From the NCBI GenBank assembly GCA_964396655.1, contig CAYNFP010000001.1:1-64000 (forward strand): a stretch of DNA of 64,000 bases, read 5' to 3'. This document shows, piece after piece, positions 42,396-50,726 of the stretch. Position 1 is the first letter of the stretch, and each line of letters starts with the position of its first letter. A program made the position numbers and the translations under genes. The stretch is from CAYNFP01 sp964396655. Its GTDB lineage: Bacteria > Bacillota_I > Bacilli_A > RF39 > UBA660. The notes beneath the pieces were generated by a model. It was not told the DNA's origin. It saw nothing but the letters and a program-made list of their open reading frames with translations, and ran no database searches.

Positions 42396-43481
42396 ATGAA
42401 AGTTTGTATTTATGCTATCTGTAAAAATGAAAGTAAATTTATTGATAAATGGTATGAAAGTGTTAAAGAAGCAGATTTAATTATAGTAGGCGATACTGGT
42501 TCTACAGATGATACAATTATAAAATTAAAAAAACTAGGTGTTAAAGTATACAAAATAAAAGTAAGTCCTTGGAGATTTGATAAGGCTAGGAATGCTGTTT
42601 TAAAAAAGATACCAAAAGACATTGATATTTGTTTTTCTATAGATTTAGATGAAATTATTACTCCGGGTTGGAAAAAATGTATAGAAAATTCATGGAAAAG
42701 TAATACCACAAGATTAAGATATAATTATAATTGGAGTTTTGATAAATATGGAAAACCAGCAGTAAATTTTTTAATTGATAAAATTCATAATAGAAATGAT
42801 TATATCTGGAAACATCCAGTTCATGAAGTGTTAAAATATATTGGATCAAATCAAGAAAAAATAGATTATGTTTATGGTTTTGAGGTAAATCATTATCCTG
42901 ATGACACTAAATCACGTTCTAATTATTTACCTTTGTTAGAATTATCGGTAAGAGAAGATCCAAATGATGACAGAAACATGCATTATTTAGGTAGAGAATA
43001 TATGTATTCTGGAATGTATGATGAATCTATAGATACTTTAAAAAAGCATTTACTATTAGATACTGCAACTTGGAAAGATGAAAGATGTGCTTCTATGAGG
43101 TACATTGCAAGATGCTATAAAGAAAAACAAGAATATGATTTATCTAAAGAATGGCTATATAAAGCCATTATAGAAAGTACTTATCTAAGAGAACCTTATG
43201 TTGAGATGGCTATTTTAGAATATATTTTACAAAATTGGTTAGCTTGTCTTCATATGTGTAATGAAGCATTAAAAATTAAAGAAAGAGGGAAGACTTATAT
43301 TAATGAAAATTTTTCTTGGGATAGCACAATTTATGATTTAAGTTCAATTAGTTACTATTATTTAGGATTATATAAAGAAGCTCTTGAATTTTCTGAAGAA
43401 GCCTTAAGAATAGACCCCGAAAATAAAAGATTAATTGATAATAAAAAAATTATAAAAGATAAAATAGATATTAAAAAGTAG
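42396..43481 (+). CDS. GT2-family glycosyltransferase with TPR tail
   Basis: A 361-residue protein: GT-A domain (about 1-230) with CKNES, VGDTGSTDDTI, and the metal-binding DLDE near residue 89, followed by a tetratricopeptide-like C-terminal region (MHYLGREYMYSGMYDESI, SISYYYLGLYKEALEFSEEALRIDPEN). Similar enzymes glycosylate peptides or extracellular proteins. It sits just after the collagen-like gene, so the GPT threonines are candidate acceptors, an inference from position only. AAGGAGAG lies upstream; no signal peptide, so it acts on the cytosolic side. Confidence 0.75.
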   Translation: MKVCIYAICKNESKFIDKWYESVKEADLIIVGDTGSTDDTIIKLKKLGVKVYKIKVSPWRFDKARNAVLKKIPKDIDICFSIDLDEIITPGWKKCIENSWKSNTTRLRYNYNWSFDKYGKPAVNFLIDKIHNRNDYIWKHPVHEVLKYIGSNQEKIDYVYGFEVNHYPDDTKSRSNYLPLLELSVREDPNDDRNMHYLGREYMYSGMYDESIDTLKKHLLLDTATWKDERCASMRYIARCYKEKQEYDLSKEWLYKAIIESTYLREPYVEMAILEYILQNWLACLHMCNEALKIKERGKTYINENFSWDSTIYDLSSISYYYLGLYKEALEFSEEALRIDPENKRLIDNKKIIKDKIDIKK

Positions 43482-43521
43482 ATTATATTTTAAAATATGT
43501 TAGAATAAATCTAGGAGGCTT

Positions 43522-43989
43522 ATGAAAAGAATAATTATTTTATTTCTAACATTATTATTAGTTGTGGGTTGCTCAAGCGGATTAAAAAATCAAATTAAAC
43601 AATCTGATTTAAAAGGATATTGGCAACAAACAGAAAGAGATTGGTCAGGAGAGATTGATGATATGTCTGATAATCCTTATGCATATCTAGAAATAAAAGA
43701 TACTAAAATGTATTTTTATAATGAGAATACTGAAAATAGGGGTTATTATGAAAGTGTTTCAGAAAAATATTATATTCTAGAAGGAAATCAATTATATTAT
43801 GACTATTATGAATTAAAAGGTAAGGAATGGAAAGAAAATATTAATGAATTATATGGTGGGATTTATACCGTTTCTCTCGATGATGATACTCTTATCTTAA
43901 TTAAATATTATGGCGAAACCGAAGAAGAGGGCTATGATAAAGCAACTTACAAAAAAATGGAAGATGATTTCTTACTGTTACCCCAATAA
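43522..43989 (+). CDS. Lipoprotein, unknown function
   Basis: A 155-residue lipoprotein with lipobox VVGC (Cys17) and a mature beta-rich domain opening with the lipocalin-like LKGYWQQTE and then repeated Tyr-rich strands. Strong AGGAGG site. Function unknown; a terminator-like hairpin follows. Confidence 0.65.
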   Translation: MKRIIILFLTLLLVVGCSSGLKNQIKQSDLKGYWQQTERDWSGEIDDMSDNPYAYLEIKDTKMYFYNENTENRGYYESVSEKYYILEGNQLYYDYYELKGKEWKENINELYGGIYTVSLDDDTLILIKYYGETEEEGYDKATYKKMEDDFLLLPQ

Positions 43990-43990
43990 T

Positions 43991-44020
43991 ATAAAACCTT
44001 AATTTAATTAGGGTTTTATA
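43991..44020 (+). terminator. Probable terminator
   Basis: ATAAAACC/GGTTTTAT outer stem with an inner TTAAT/ATTAG stem; T-run is short. Confidence 0.5.
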
Positions 44021-44027
44021 ATGTAAA

Positions 44028-44056
44028 TTGATTTTTAATAAATAAATATGTATAAT
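44028..44056 (+). promoter_or_regulatory. Promoter of the ecf operon
   Basis: TTGATT (44028-44033), 17-nt spacer, TATAAT (44051-44056). The first ATG (44071) is only about 8 nt from the predicted transcription start, so the leader is nearly absent. Confidence 0.75.
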
Positions 44057-44070
44057 AACAATTGAGAATT

Positions 44071-44841
44071 ATGGACAAAAAAGAATATTTAAAATATGCT
44101 GAAAATGAATCATTTGAATTTAGTATTTATGAAAATAGTTTTGTTACTTTTTTAGGAAAAGGTAATAAAAAGATACTAGATATTTTTAAATTTGATAAAA
44201 AACAAAAGAATTTATATATAGATTCTATTATTTCAACTAAAATAAGTTTAGAAAAGATTTATAGAAATATATCATATGTTTTAAATAAAGATTTAGATAT
44301 ATTTGTTGCTGAAACTGTAGAAGATGAGATTGCTTTTGGCTTAGAAAGTTTGGCAAAGCCTAAAAATCAAATTAGAGAAATAATTAATACTAAAGCCATA
44401 GAATTTCATTTAATTGATCATTTAAAAAGAAGTCCTAATTCATTAGGAAGTTCAGATAAAGCTAAATTAAAAATATTATCTGCTATTATTTTTGAACCTA
44501 AAGTTTTAATATTAGATAATATAATTGGTGAAATGAATTATAGTGATAAAATAAGAGTTGTTTCTTTATTAAAAGAATATGTTAATAAAAGTAATATAGT
44601 TTTAAATTTTACTGATGATATAGAAGAATCCTTATATGGAGATAGAATTATAATAACAGATATTGATAAGATAATTGCTGATGGAAGTACTTTATCTATT
44701 TTAAAAGAAGAGAAATTAATGAAAAAAACGGGTTTAGGATTACCTTTTATAGTAGAGTTAAATAAATATTTAATGGATTACGGAATTATAAAAAGATATG
44801 AACTTGACATTGAAAAATTGGTGGATACTGTATGGAAATAA
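44071..44841 (+). CDS. ECF transporter ATPase-like subunit with degenerate nucleotide site
   Basis: A 256-residue protein in the EcfA position. The ATP-binding fold is recognisable (FVTFLGKGNKKIL, IFVAETVEDEIAFGLES, VLILDN), but Walker A lacks the GxxGxGK(S/T) pattern, the signature reads SLGSSD and the Walker B glutamate is Asn. The protein likely dimerises with the intact EcfA and contributes at most one competent composite site. ATG 44071 is chosen over TTG 44062. Overlaps the next gene by 10 bp. Confidence 0.75.
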   Translation: MDKKEYLKYAENESFEFSIYENSFVTFLGKGNKKILDIFKFDKKQKNLYIDSIISTKISLEKIYRNISYVLNKDLDIFVAETVEDEIAFGLESLAKPKNQIREIINTKAIEFHLIDHLKRSPNSLGSSDKAKLKILSAIIFEPKVLILDNIIGEMNYSDKIRVVSLLKEYVNKSNIVLNFTDDIEESLYGDRIIITDIDKIIADGSTLSILKEEKLMKKTGLGLPFIVELNKYLMDYGIIKRYELDIEKLVDTVWK

Positions 44842-45677
44842 AATTTGAAAATGTATCTTTTATTATTGATAGAGGGACACCTCTTGAAAAAACCATCTTA
44901 AAAGATGTAAGTTTTAGTTTGAAAGAAATTGGAATATATGCTTTTATTGGTAATTCAAATAGTGGTAAAACTTCAACTGCGGAACTTATAGATGCTATAA
45001 TAAAACCTACAAAAGGTAGAGTTCTTGTAGGTGAATATGTAAATGATAAAAAAAGAATAAAAAATATAAATAAGCTTAGATTTGATGTTGGATATGTATT
45101 TAAAAATCCTTATGATATGTTTTTTAATAGAACAGTTAAAAAAGAAATTGAATTTGGAATGAAATATTTTAAATATAAATTAGAAAAAATAAAATTAAGA
45201 GCAATTGATGCGTTAAAAATGGTTAATTTAAATGAAAGTTATTTAAAAAAGAAAATAAACGATTTAACTTTAAGCGAAGCTAGGAAGGTAGCGTTAGCGT
45301 CAGTAATTGTATTTAATCCCAAAATAATTATATTAGATGAACCAACTATCGGGTTAAATTCAAAAGATAAAAAAGATTTAATAAGATTATTAAAACTAAT
45401 GAAAGATAAATATAAAAAAACAATTATAATTTTAAGTAAGGATACAGACTTTTTATATCAATTTGTAGATTTTGTTTATTTATTTGATAAAGCTAAATTA
45501 ATTTTAGAAGGAAATAGAAACATATTTAAAGAATTTGACTTATTAGAAACTATAGGCATAAAAATACCTGATATATTAAACTTTACCAGAATTTTAAATA
45601 ATAAGAAGAATAAAAAATTTAGTTATCATAAAGATATAAAAGATTTGATAAAAGAGGTGTGTAGAGATGTATTCTAA
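44832..45677 (+). CDS. ecfA: ECF transporter ATPase subunit
   Basis: A 281-residue ATPase of the energy-coupling factor module powering vitamin uptake by separate S components. Walker A is GNSNSGKTSTAEL near residue 39; the Q-loop region is YVFKNPYDMFFNRTVKKEIEFG (usual Gln is Lys-Asn), and Walker B ILDEPTIGLNSKDKK is intact. The signature reads LTLSEARKVAL instead of LSGGQ. It overlaps both neighbours (10 and 11 bp), as in the ecfA-ecfA-ecfT-truA arrangement of Bacillus. Confidence 0.85.
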   Translation: MEIKFENVSFIIDRGTPLEKTILKDVSFSLKEIGIYAFIGNSNSGKTSTAELIDAIIKPTKGRVLVGEYVNDKKRIKNINKLRFDVGYVFKNPYDMFFNRTVKKEIEFGMKYFKYKLEKIKLRAIDALKMVNLNESYLKKKINDLTLSEARKVALASVIVFNPKIIILDEPTIGLNSKDKKDLIRLLKLMKDKYKKTIIILSKDTDFLYQFVDFVYLFDKAKLILEGNRNIFKEFDLLETIGIKIPDILNFTRILNNKKNKKFSYHKDIKDLIKEVCRDVF

Positions 45678-46449
45678 AAACTCTTTTGGAAACTTTTATC
45701 CGGTTGATAGTTCTGTTCATAGACTTAATCCAGTAGTAAAATTATTAAATTTTATAATTACAATAATTTTAATTATTTTGACAATGTCTTTAAGAATTCA
45801 TATATTTTTGTTTGCATTAGTTGCGGTAATGGCTCTTCTTAGCTTTGTGCCAACAAGATTTTATTTCAAAACTTTTTATAGTTTAAGATATATTTATATA
45901 TTAATTGCTTTTCTTTGTTTTTCATTAGGCATTGATGTACAAAATATAATAGTATATTTATTAAAATTAATTATTATAGTTGAATATTTAGTGTTAATCA
46001 TTTATACAACTTCCCCAAGTGAACTTAACTATGGAATGGAAAAATTATTAAATGTATTTAATATATTTGGACTAAATGTAAGTTATGTCACAGTAAAGAT
46101 AACAAATATGATAAGATTTATTCCTTTAGTTATTACAACAGAAAGTAAGATATTAAAAAGCCAATCAAGTAGGGGAATAGACTACAATAATTCTGATATA
46201 TTTGGAAGAGCTTATGCTTTAATGCATGCGTATAAAAATGTTTTAAGATTAAGTTTTTTGAAGAGTAAACAAATAAGAAAAAACGAAGAAATTAGATTAT
46301 TTAATGTTAGGAAAAAAAGAACTAACTATAGAACAAATAAAGCTGGATTTTATGACTTGATATTTTTCTTATTTCATATTACTATTGTTGTAGCATACTT
46401 GATAGAAGGAGGATACTTAAATGAAATACTTAATAAATTTATCCTATGA
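45667..46449 (+). CDS. ecfT: ECF transporter transmembrane subunit EcfT
   Basis: A 260-residue membrane protein with about five to six helices. The N-terminal SSVHRLNPVVKLLNF, the coupling-helix motif SSRGIDYNN (xRG type) near residue 171, and a second Arg-containing coupling region KNEEIRLFNV characterise EcfT, which links the ATPases to the substrate-binding S component. It overlaps the ecfA end by 11 bp and truA by 29 bp. No S component is encoded nearby. Confidence 0.88.
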   Translation: MYSKNSFGNFYPVDSSVHRLNPVVKLLNFIITIILIILTMSLRIHIFLFALVAVMALLSFVPTRFYFKTFYSLRYIYILIAFLCFSLGIDVQNIIVYLLKLIIIVEYLVLIIYTTSPSELNYGMEKLLNVFNIFGLNVSYVTVKITNMIRFIPLVITTESKILKSQSSRGIDYNNSDIFGRAYALMHAYKNVLRLSFLKSKQIRKNEEIRLFNVRKKRTNYRTNKAGFYDLIFFLFHITIVVAYLIEGGYLNEILNKFIL

Positions 46450-47146
46450 TGGAAGTAAATTCTATGGATTTCAAAAACAAAAAAGATGGGATACTATTCA
46501 AGGTGAAATAGAAAAAGCATTAAGCCAGATGTTTAATAAGAAAATTCAAACTATCGGAGCATCTAGAACTGATAAAGGAGTACATGCATATAATCAATAT
46601 TTACATTTTATAGGACCCGAAATAAATGACTTTAATAAATTTTTAAATTCTATAAATAAAATGATAAATAAATCTATATATGTTAAAAAACTTTATAAAG
46701 TTAATAATGATTTTTCAGCTAGATATGATGTAAAAAACAAGGAATATGTTTATAAAATAAATCCGTTTAATTATAATCCTATGGAAAAAGATTATGTACT
46801 TCAATATAATAAATATATAGACATTCATTTACTTAAAAAGGCTGCTAAAAAATTAAAAGGTAAACATAATTTTAAAGCGTTTACTTCAGATCATGATAAA
46901 GATGATTATGTTAGAGAAATAAAAAGTATTAAAATCGTATGGAGAGGAGATTATATTTATATTTATATTAAAACTAAATCATTCTTAAGATATATGATAA
47001 GAAATATAGTTGGATTATTACTTGAAATAAATGAAGGCAAAAAGAGTATTAAAGATATAGATAAAATATTTGCTTCAGAAGACAGAAGTGAAAACGCTAA
47101 ATGTGTTGATGGTTGTGGACTATACTTAAATAGGATATGGTATTGA
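46421..47146 (+). CDS. truA: tRNA pseudouridine(38-40) synthase
   Basis: A 241-residue enzyme converting uridines 38-40 of tRNA anticodon arms. It has YDGSKFYGFQKQ near the start, the catalytic Asp in GASRTDKGVHA near residue 50, RYDVKNKEYVYKI, and SFLRYMIRNIVGLLLEI. The ribosome site GGAGGA lies inside the end of ecfT. Its TGA stop overlaps the -35 of the next promoter. rplM-rpsI, which often follow truA, are not present. Confidence 0.93.
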   Translation: MKYLINLSYDGSKFYGFQKQKRWDTIQGEIEKALSQMFNKKIQTIGASRTDKGVHAYNQYLHFIGPEINDFNKFLNSINKMINKSIYVKKLYKVNNDFSARYDVKNKEYVYKINPFNYNPMEKDYVLQYNKYIDIHLLKKAAKKLKGKHNFKAFTSDHDKDDYVREIKSIKIVWRGDYIYIYIKTKSFLRYMIRNIVGLLLEINEGKKSIKDIDKIFASEDRSENAKCVDGCGLYLNRIWY

Positions 47147-47171
47147 CAATTTTATAAAAATTTGTTATAAT
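47143..47171 (+). promoter_or_regulatory. Consensus promoter after truA
   Basis: TTGACA (47143-47148), overlapping the truA stop codon, 17-nt spacer, TATAAT (47166-47171); AAAGGGGGGG precedes the start. Confidence 0.85.
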
Positions 47172-47198
47172 CATTGTCAATTAAAGGGGGGGTTATAA

Positions 47199-47639
47199 AT
47201 GAATAGAAATTTAATAAAAATTTTGGCTTTTATTGGTGTTGCAACTTGTTTGTTAGGCTGTGCTCAAACTCCAGTAGAGGCTTCAGTGACGCCTTCAGTA
47301 GTACCTTCAGAAGAGACTTCAGTAGAAATACCCAAAATATATGAAGCAATAGTAACATTTAATGGTAATACAGCCACTATATATGATGATTTTGATTCAT
47401 ATGAATTTGGTTATTATAAATCTACAATTTATATATATTATGCTACTCCATTCAAATCAACTTCGGGAAAATTTACTATACTTTATAGCGACACTATAAC
47501 TTTGACCAATTATGCTTTATATAGTATATATGGTTTAACAAAAGAAGATATATACAATTTTGTTTCTAAACAAGTTGGGGAAAATGGTCAAATAATATAT
47601 TATGATGAAGAAATGAATGTGTTAACAAGAAGTAAATAA
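47199..47639 (+). CDS. Lipoprotein, unknown function
   Basis: A 146-residue lipoprotein with lipobox LLGC (Cys21), a Thr/Ser/Pro linker (residues about 24-48) and a small beta-rich domain (AIVTFNGNTATIYDDFDSYEFGYYKSTIYIYY, FTILYSDTITLTNY). Its consensus promoter and excellent ribosome site suggest strong expression. No family recognised. A perfect terminator follows. Confidence 0.65.
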   Translation: MNRNLIKILAFIGVATCLLGCAQTPVEASVTPSVVPSEETSVEIPKIYEAIVTFNGNTATIYDDFDSYEFGYYKSTIYIYYATPFKSTSGKFTILYSDTITLTNYALYSIYGLTKEDIYNFVSKQVGENGQIIYYDEEMNVLTRSK

Positions 47640-47664
47640 AATACCGATTTAAATCGGTATTTTA
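47638..47664 (+). terminator. Terminator of the lipoprotein gene
   Basis: Perfect AAAATACCGATTT palindrome followed by a T-run. Confidence 0.85.
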
Positions 47665-47746
47665 TTTTGTTTTCACATAATATACACAGTATGTTCACAT
47701 TCTTATCAAGCAAATTTTATAAAATTGTTTTATTAAAGGAGAAAAT

Positions 47747-48499
47747 ATGATTTCAAATAAAAAATTTGTGCTTGATATGTTTTTAATGATTTTATTATTA
47801 TTACTTATGTATGTTGGAATTACTGGAGGATTAATACATGAATGGTTAGGTATTATCTTTACAATAGTTGTTTTTATTCATCTTATTTTTAATTATAGTT
47901 GGATAAAATCAATAACCAAAAATTTTAAAAATGTTAAAGATAAAATTAAAATCATTTATATGATAAATATAATTGTTTTTATAAGCTATTTTATAACTAT
48001 AATAACAGGAATATTAATTTCTAAATATATATTTTTATTTATAAATGTTTCTACATCGTTAACTATAGAGTTTCATTATATTTTTGCTTACATTTCATTG
48101 ATATTAACTTTTATACATTTATTAATGCATTACAAAGAAATAAAAAACACAATAAAGATGAAAATTAATTCAAATTATAATAAAGAGATATCATTTTCCA
48201 TATTAATATTAATTTCTGCTTTATTTATTTTTGTTATTTACGATAAAAAAGAATTATTAAAAATAAATACCAAAAAAGATGAAATATATAAAGAAGATTT
48301 AAATGGTTCTAGTAGTAAAACAATTATTAAATCAAGTAATGAGAGTTCAGACACACCACCATCATTATATGATTATTTAAGTAAACTACATTGTGGTGGA
48401 TGTGGAAACAGATGTTTACTTACATCTTTGAGATGTGGAAGAGGAGAAGTATATAAAACACAGGCTGAATCAGATTATAATGAAAAATATAATAATTAA
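47747..48499 (+). CDS. DUF4405-like membrane protein with C-terminal Cys motif
   Basis: A 250-residue membrane protein: four helices in the first ~150 residues carrying paired His (GLIHEWLG, FIHLIFNY, EFHYIFAYISLILTFIHLLMHYKEI), the pattern of DUF4405 di-heme-cytochrome-like proteins, a fifth helix near 155-172, a charged linker, and a terminal Cys cluster HCGGCGNRCLLTSLRCGRG (four to five Cys). This suggests redox or metal chemistry on the outside. Family call from histidine spacing; function unknown. Confidence 0.65.
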   Translation: MISNKKFVLDMFLMILLLLLMYVGITGGLIHEWLGIIFTIVVFIHLIFNYSWIKSITKNFKNVKDKIKIIYMINIIVFISYFITIITGILISKYIFLFINVSTSLTIEFHYIFAYISLILTFIHLLMHYKEIKNTIKMKINSNYNKEISFSILILISALFIFVIYDKKELLKINTKKDEIYKEDLNGSSSKTIIKSSNESSDTPPSLYDYLSKLHCGGCGNRCLLTSLRCGRGEVYKTQAESDYNEKYNN

Positions 48500-48549
48500 A
48501 AAGTTGACAACATAGACTATAATCTTATAGAATAAATTATGAGGTTGTT

Positions 48550-49026
48550 ATGAAGAATAAACATGAATATGAAACTATTGAAATTACTAATATGTGCGCC
48601 ATTGTGAATGAAAAAACCAAACAAGTTGTAGCACAAGATAGAATTAAATCTTGGAAAGGAATAACCTTTCCCGGAGGACATGTGGAAGTGGGAGAAAGTT
48701 TTGTCTTATCAACTATAAGAGAAATAAAAGAAGAAACAGGACTAGATATAAGTAACCTTAGACTTTGTGGAATAAAAAATTGGTATGAAGAAGATTCTAA
48801 AAAAAGATATATGGTTTTATTATATTATACTAATTCTTTTACTGGTACACTTAAAGAAAGTACTGATGAGGGAAGAGTGTATTGGCAAGATATTAAAACT
48901 TTAAAGGAACAAAATTTTTCTTATGATTTTGAATATATGATTGATATAATTTTGCATGGTAAATATTCTGAATTCTTTTATGAAAAAGATAAAATTACAG
49001 GAGATTGGATTAAAAAATTAATATAA
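48550..49026 (+). CDS. NUDIX hydrolase (MutT/8-oxo-dGTPase-like)
   Basis: A 158-residue NUDIX hydrolase with the full box GHVEVGESFVLSTIREIKEETGL-type pattern (GX5EX7REUXEEXGU) near residues 40-62, hence a competent metal site. It sanitises or recycles nucleoside diphosphate derivatives; the short insert-free fold resembles 8-oxo-dGTP diphosphatase. GAGG precedes the start; TTGACA lies at 48504 with a possible TATAGA 16 nt on. A terminator follows. Confidence 0.85.
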   Translation: MKNKHEYETIEITNMCAIVNEKTKQVVAQDRIKSWKGITFPGGHVEVGESFVLSTIREIKEETGLDISNLRLCGIKNWYEEDSKKRYMVLLYYTNSFTGTLKESTDEGRVYWQDIKTLKEQNFSYDFEYMIDIILHGKYSEFFYEKDKITGDWIKKLI

Positions 49027-49027
49027 T

Positions 49028-49053
49028 AAAATACTGTATAATCAGTATTTTTG
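49028..49053 (+). terminator. Terminator of the NUDIX gene
   Basis: AAAATACTG/CAGTATTTT stem, TATAAT loop, T-run. Confidence 0.8.
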
Positions 49054-49152
49054 TTTTTTATCAAAATAAGTATTGTTATTATAAAAAAACAATGATACAA
49101 TTAAAGAACAAATGTTTGATATCGATAAAAAATAATTATTTTTGGAGGGATA

Positions 49153-49635
49153 ATGGATTACAAGAAATTAATGAAATTTTTAGTGGAAGCAAAAAAACAA
49201 ACATACGCAAATGGCAATGCTGAAAAAACAGAGTCAAGTAGACTCGGCTCAAAAGATTATCAATATAAAAGTGAAATAGAAGGTGAAACAATAATATATC
49301 ATGACACGTACTTTGGAGGGACAAGATTTATTGGGGAAGAAGTTGTGTATTATGGAATAAATATTCCAAAATGGGGAATGAATTATTATGGAGTCATAAT
49401 AGATGCTGAATTATCAGAAGAAGCAATGGATAAAGTATTAAGACCTGCACTTATGATGGTTGGAGAAGATAGTAATGTATTACCTGTAAGAGGACCTAGT
49501 AGATTTGAAAATGATGGATATATATATACATTTGGAACTATTGGAGAAATTGATAATTTTACTGGCATAGAAGAAATATATAAAAATAAAGAACTTATAT
49601 ATCGTTTGCGTTGTCATGGTGGAGTTATCGAATAA
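49153..49635 (+). CDS. DUF5680-like protein
   Basis: A 160-residue cytoplasmic protein: FLVEAKKQTYANGNAE near the start, SSRLGSKDYQYKSEIEGETIIYHDTYFGGTRFIGEEVVYY in the middle, and PKWGMNYYGVII, the pattern of DUF5680 proteins, which are sometimes attached to HTH regulators. Here it is free-standing with a GGAGGG site. Function unknown. Confidence 0.7.
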   Translation: MDYKKLMKFLVEAKKQTYANGNAEKTESSRLGSKDYQYKSEIEGETIIYHDTYFGGTRFIGEEVVYYGINIPKWGMNYYGVIIDAELSEEAMDKVLRPALMMVGEDSNVLPVRGPSRFENDGYIYTFGTIGEIDNFTGIEEIYKNKELIYRLRCHGGVIE

Positions 49636-49862
49636 TATAGTTATTTTGTTATAATATGATTGAAAATTTAATGCAGGAAATTTATGTTTGGAAAAATCTA
49701 AAGCAAACTTAAAGAAAGGATTCAACTACCGAGAAAATCTCAGTAGTTCAATAAAAAAGCAATAGAGAAAAGACTGTTAAGGGAACTATTAAAAAAGAGG
49801 AAATTTGGTGGTAATTTAAAACTTATAATACTAATAGTAAAATGAAAGGGAATGATTAATTA
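49636..49862. other. 227-bp noncoding interval upstream of the KilA-N gene
   Basis: Holds a stem-loop AACTAC-c-GAGA...TCTC-a-GTAGTT (about 49726-49750) and a TATAAT near 49653. No ORF with a ribosome site fits. It could be a structured leader or a relic left by insertion of the KilA-N gene. Confidence 0.35.
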
Positions 49863-50726
49863 ATGAAAAATGAAATATCAACTGTAATAAATGTTGATAA
49901 TAATCAAATTAGAATATTAAGAATTGGTAATGTTGATTATATTTCACTTACTGATTTAGCCAAATATCAAAATAATGATAATCCTTCTGGAGTTATATTC
50001 AATTGGATGTCTAATAAGGATTCTTTTGCTTTTTATAGTCTATGGGAAGAAATAAATAATGAGGATTTTAATTCCATGGAATCCCATAGAATTAAAATCG
50101 AAGAAGCGCCATATAACAGATTTACAATGACACCAACTAGGTGGAAAAAGGATTTTAATGCAATTGGAATAATCCCAAGCAGTGGTAAATATAGCATAGG
50201 AACATTTGCTCACCCGGATATTGCATTCGAGTTTACGAGTTGGCTTTCTCCAGAATTTAAATTATATTTAATTACAGAATTTCAAAGATTAAAGAAAAAT
50301 GAAGCATATCAAAATCAAGTTGAATGGTCCGCTAGAAGAAGTTTATCAAAAACTAATTATAGAATACATACCGATAGTATAAAAGAATACATTGTTCCTA
50401 AACTTACTCATAAACAAAAAGTGTTAGTTTATGCAAATGAAGCCGATGTAATAAATGTTTCTTTATTTGGTATGACCGCTAAAGAATGGAGAGATAAGAA
50501 TCTAAATTTAGATGGTAATATAAGAGATTATACAGATATTCTACATTTAGTTGTTCTAAGTAATTTAGAAGTATTAAATGCTAATATGATAGCAAATAGC
50601 ATTGAGCAAAAAGAAAGGCTAGAAAAATTGAATAATATTGCTAGAAAGGAGTTAGAAATCTTATCTAATGACAAAAATATTATTAGTATACAAGAAATTG
50701 ATGACTCAATGGTGAAATATGTTTGA
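49863..50726 (+). CDS. KilA-N domain DNA-binding protein
   Basis: A 287-residue protein. The KilA-N domain spans about residues 10-135 (DYISLTDLAKYQNNDNP, VIFNWMSNKDSFAFYSLWEE, then KYSIGTFAHPDIAFEFTSWLSPEFKLYLITEFQRLK), followed by a helical C-terminal region with NVSLFGMTAKEWRDKN. KilA-N proteins are typical of phages and mobile islands. No other phage gene is adjacent. Its last 8 bases overlap the uvrB start, so it is placed as a leader gene of uvrB. Confidence 0.85.
   Translation: MKNEISTVINVDNNQIRILRIGNVDYISLTDLAKYQNNDNPSGVIFNWMSNKDSFAFYSLWEEINNEDFNSMESHRIKIEEAPYNRFTMTPTRWKKDFNAIGIIPSSGKYSIGTFAHPDIAFEFTSWLSPEFKLYLITEFQRLKKNEAYQNQVEWSARRSLSKTNYRIHTDSIKEYIVPKLTHKQKVLVYANEADVINVSLFGMTAKEWRDKNLNLDGNIRDYTDILHLVVLSNLEVLNANMIANSIEQKERLEKLNNIARKELEILSNDKNIISIQEIDDSMVKYV

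Noticed and set aside
49863..50726. Prophage or integrated island around the KilA-N gene
   Set aside because: No integrase, terminase, repeats or attachment-like ends are visible; only the KilA-N gene is phage-like.
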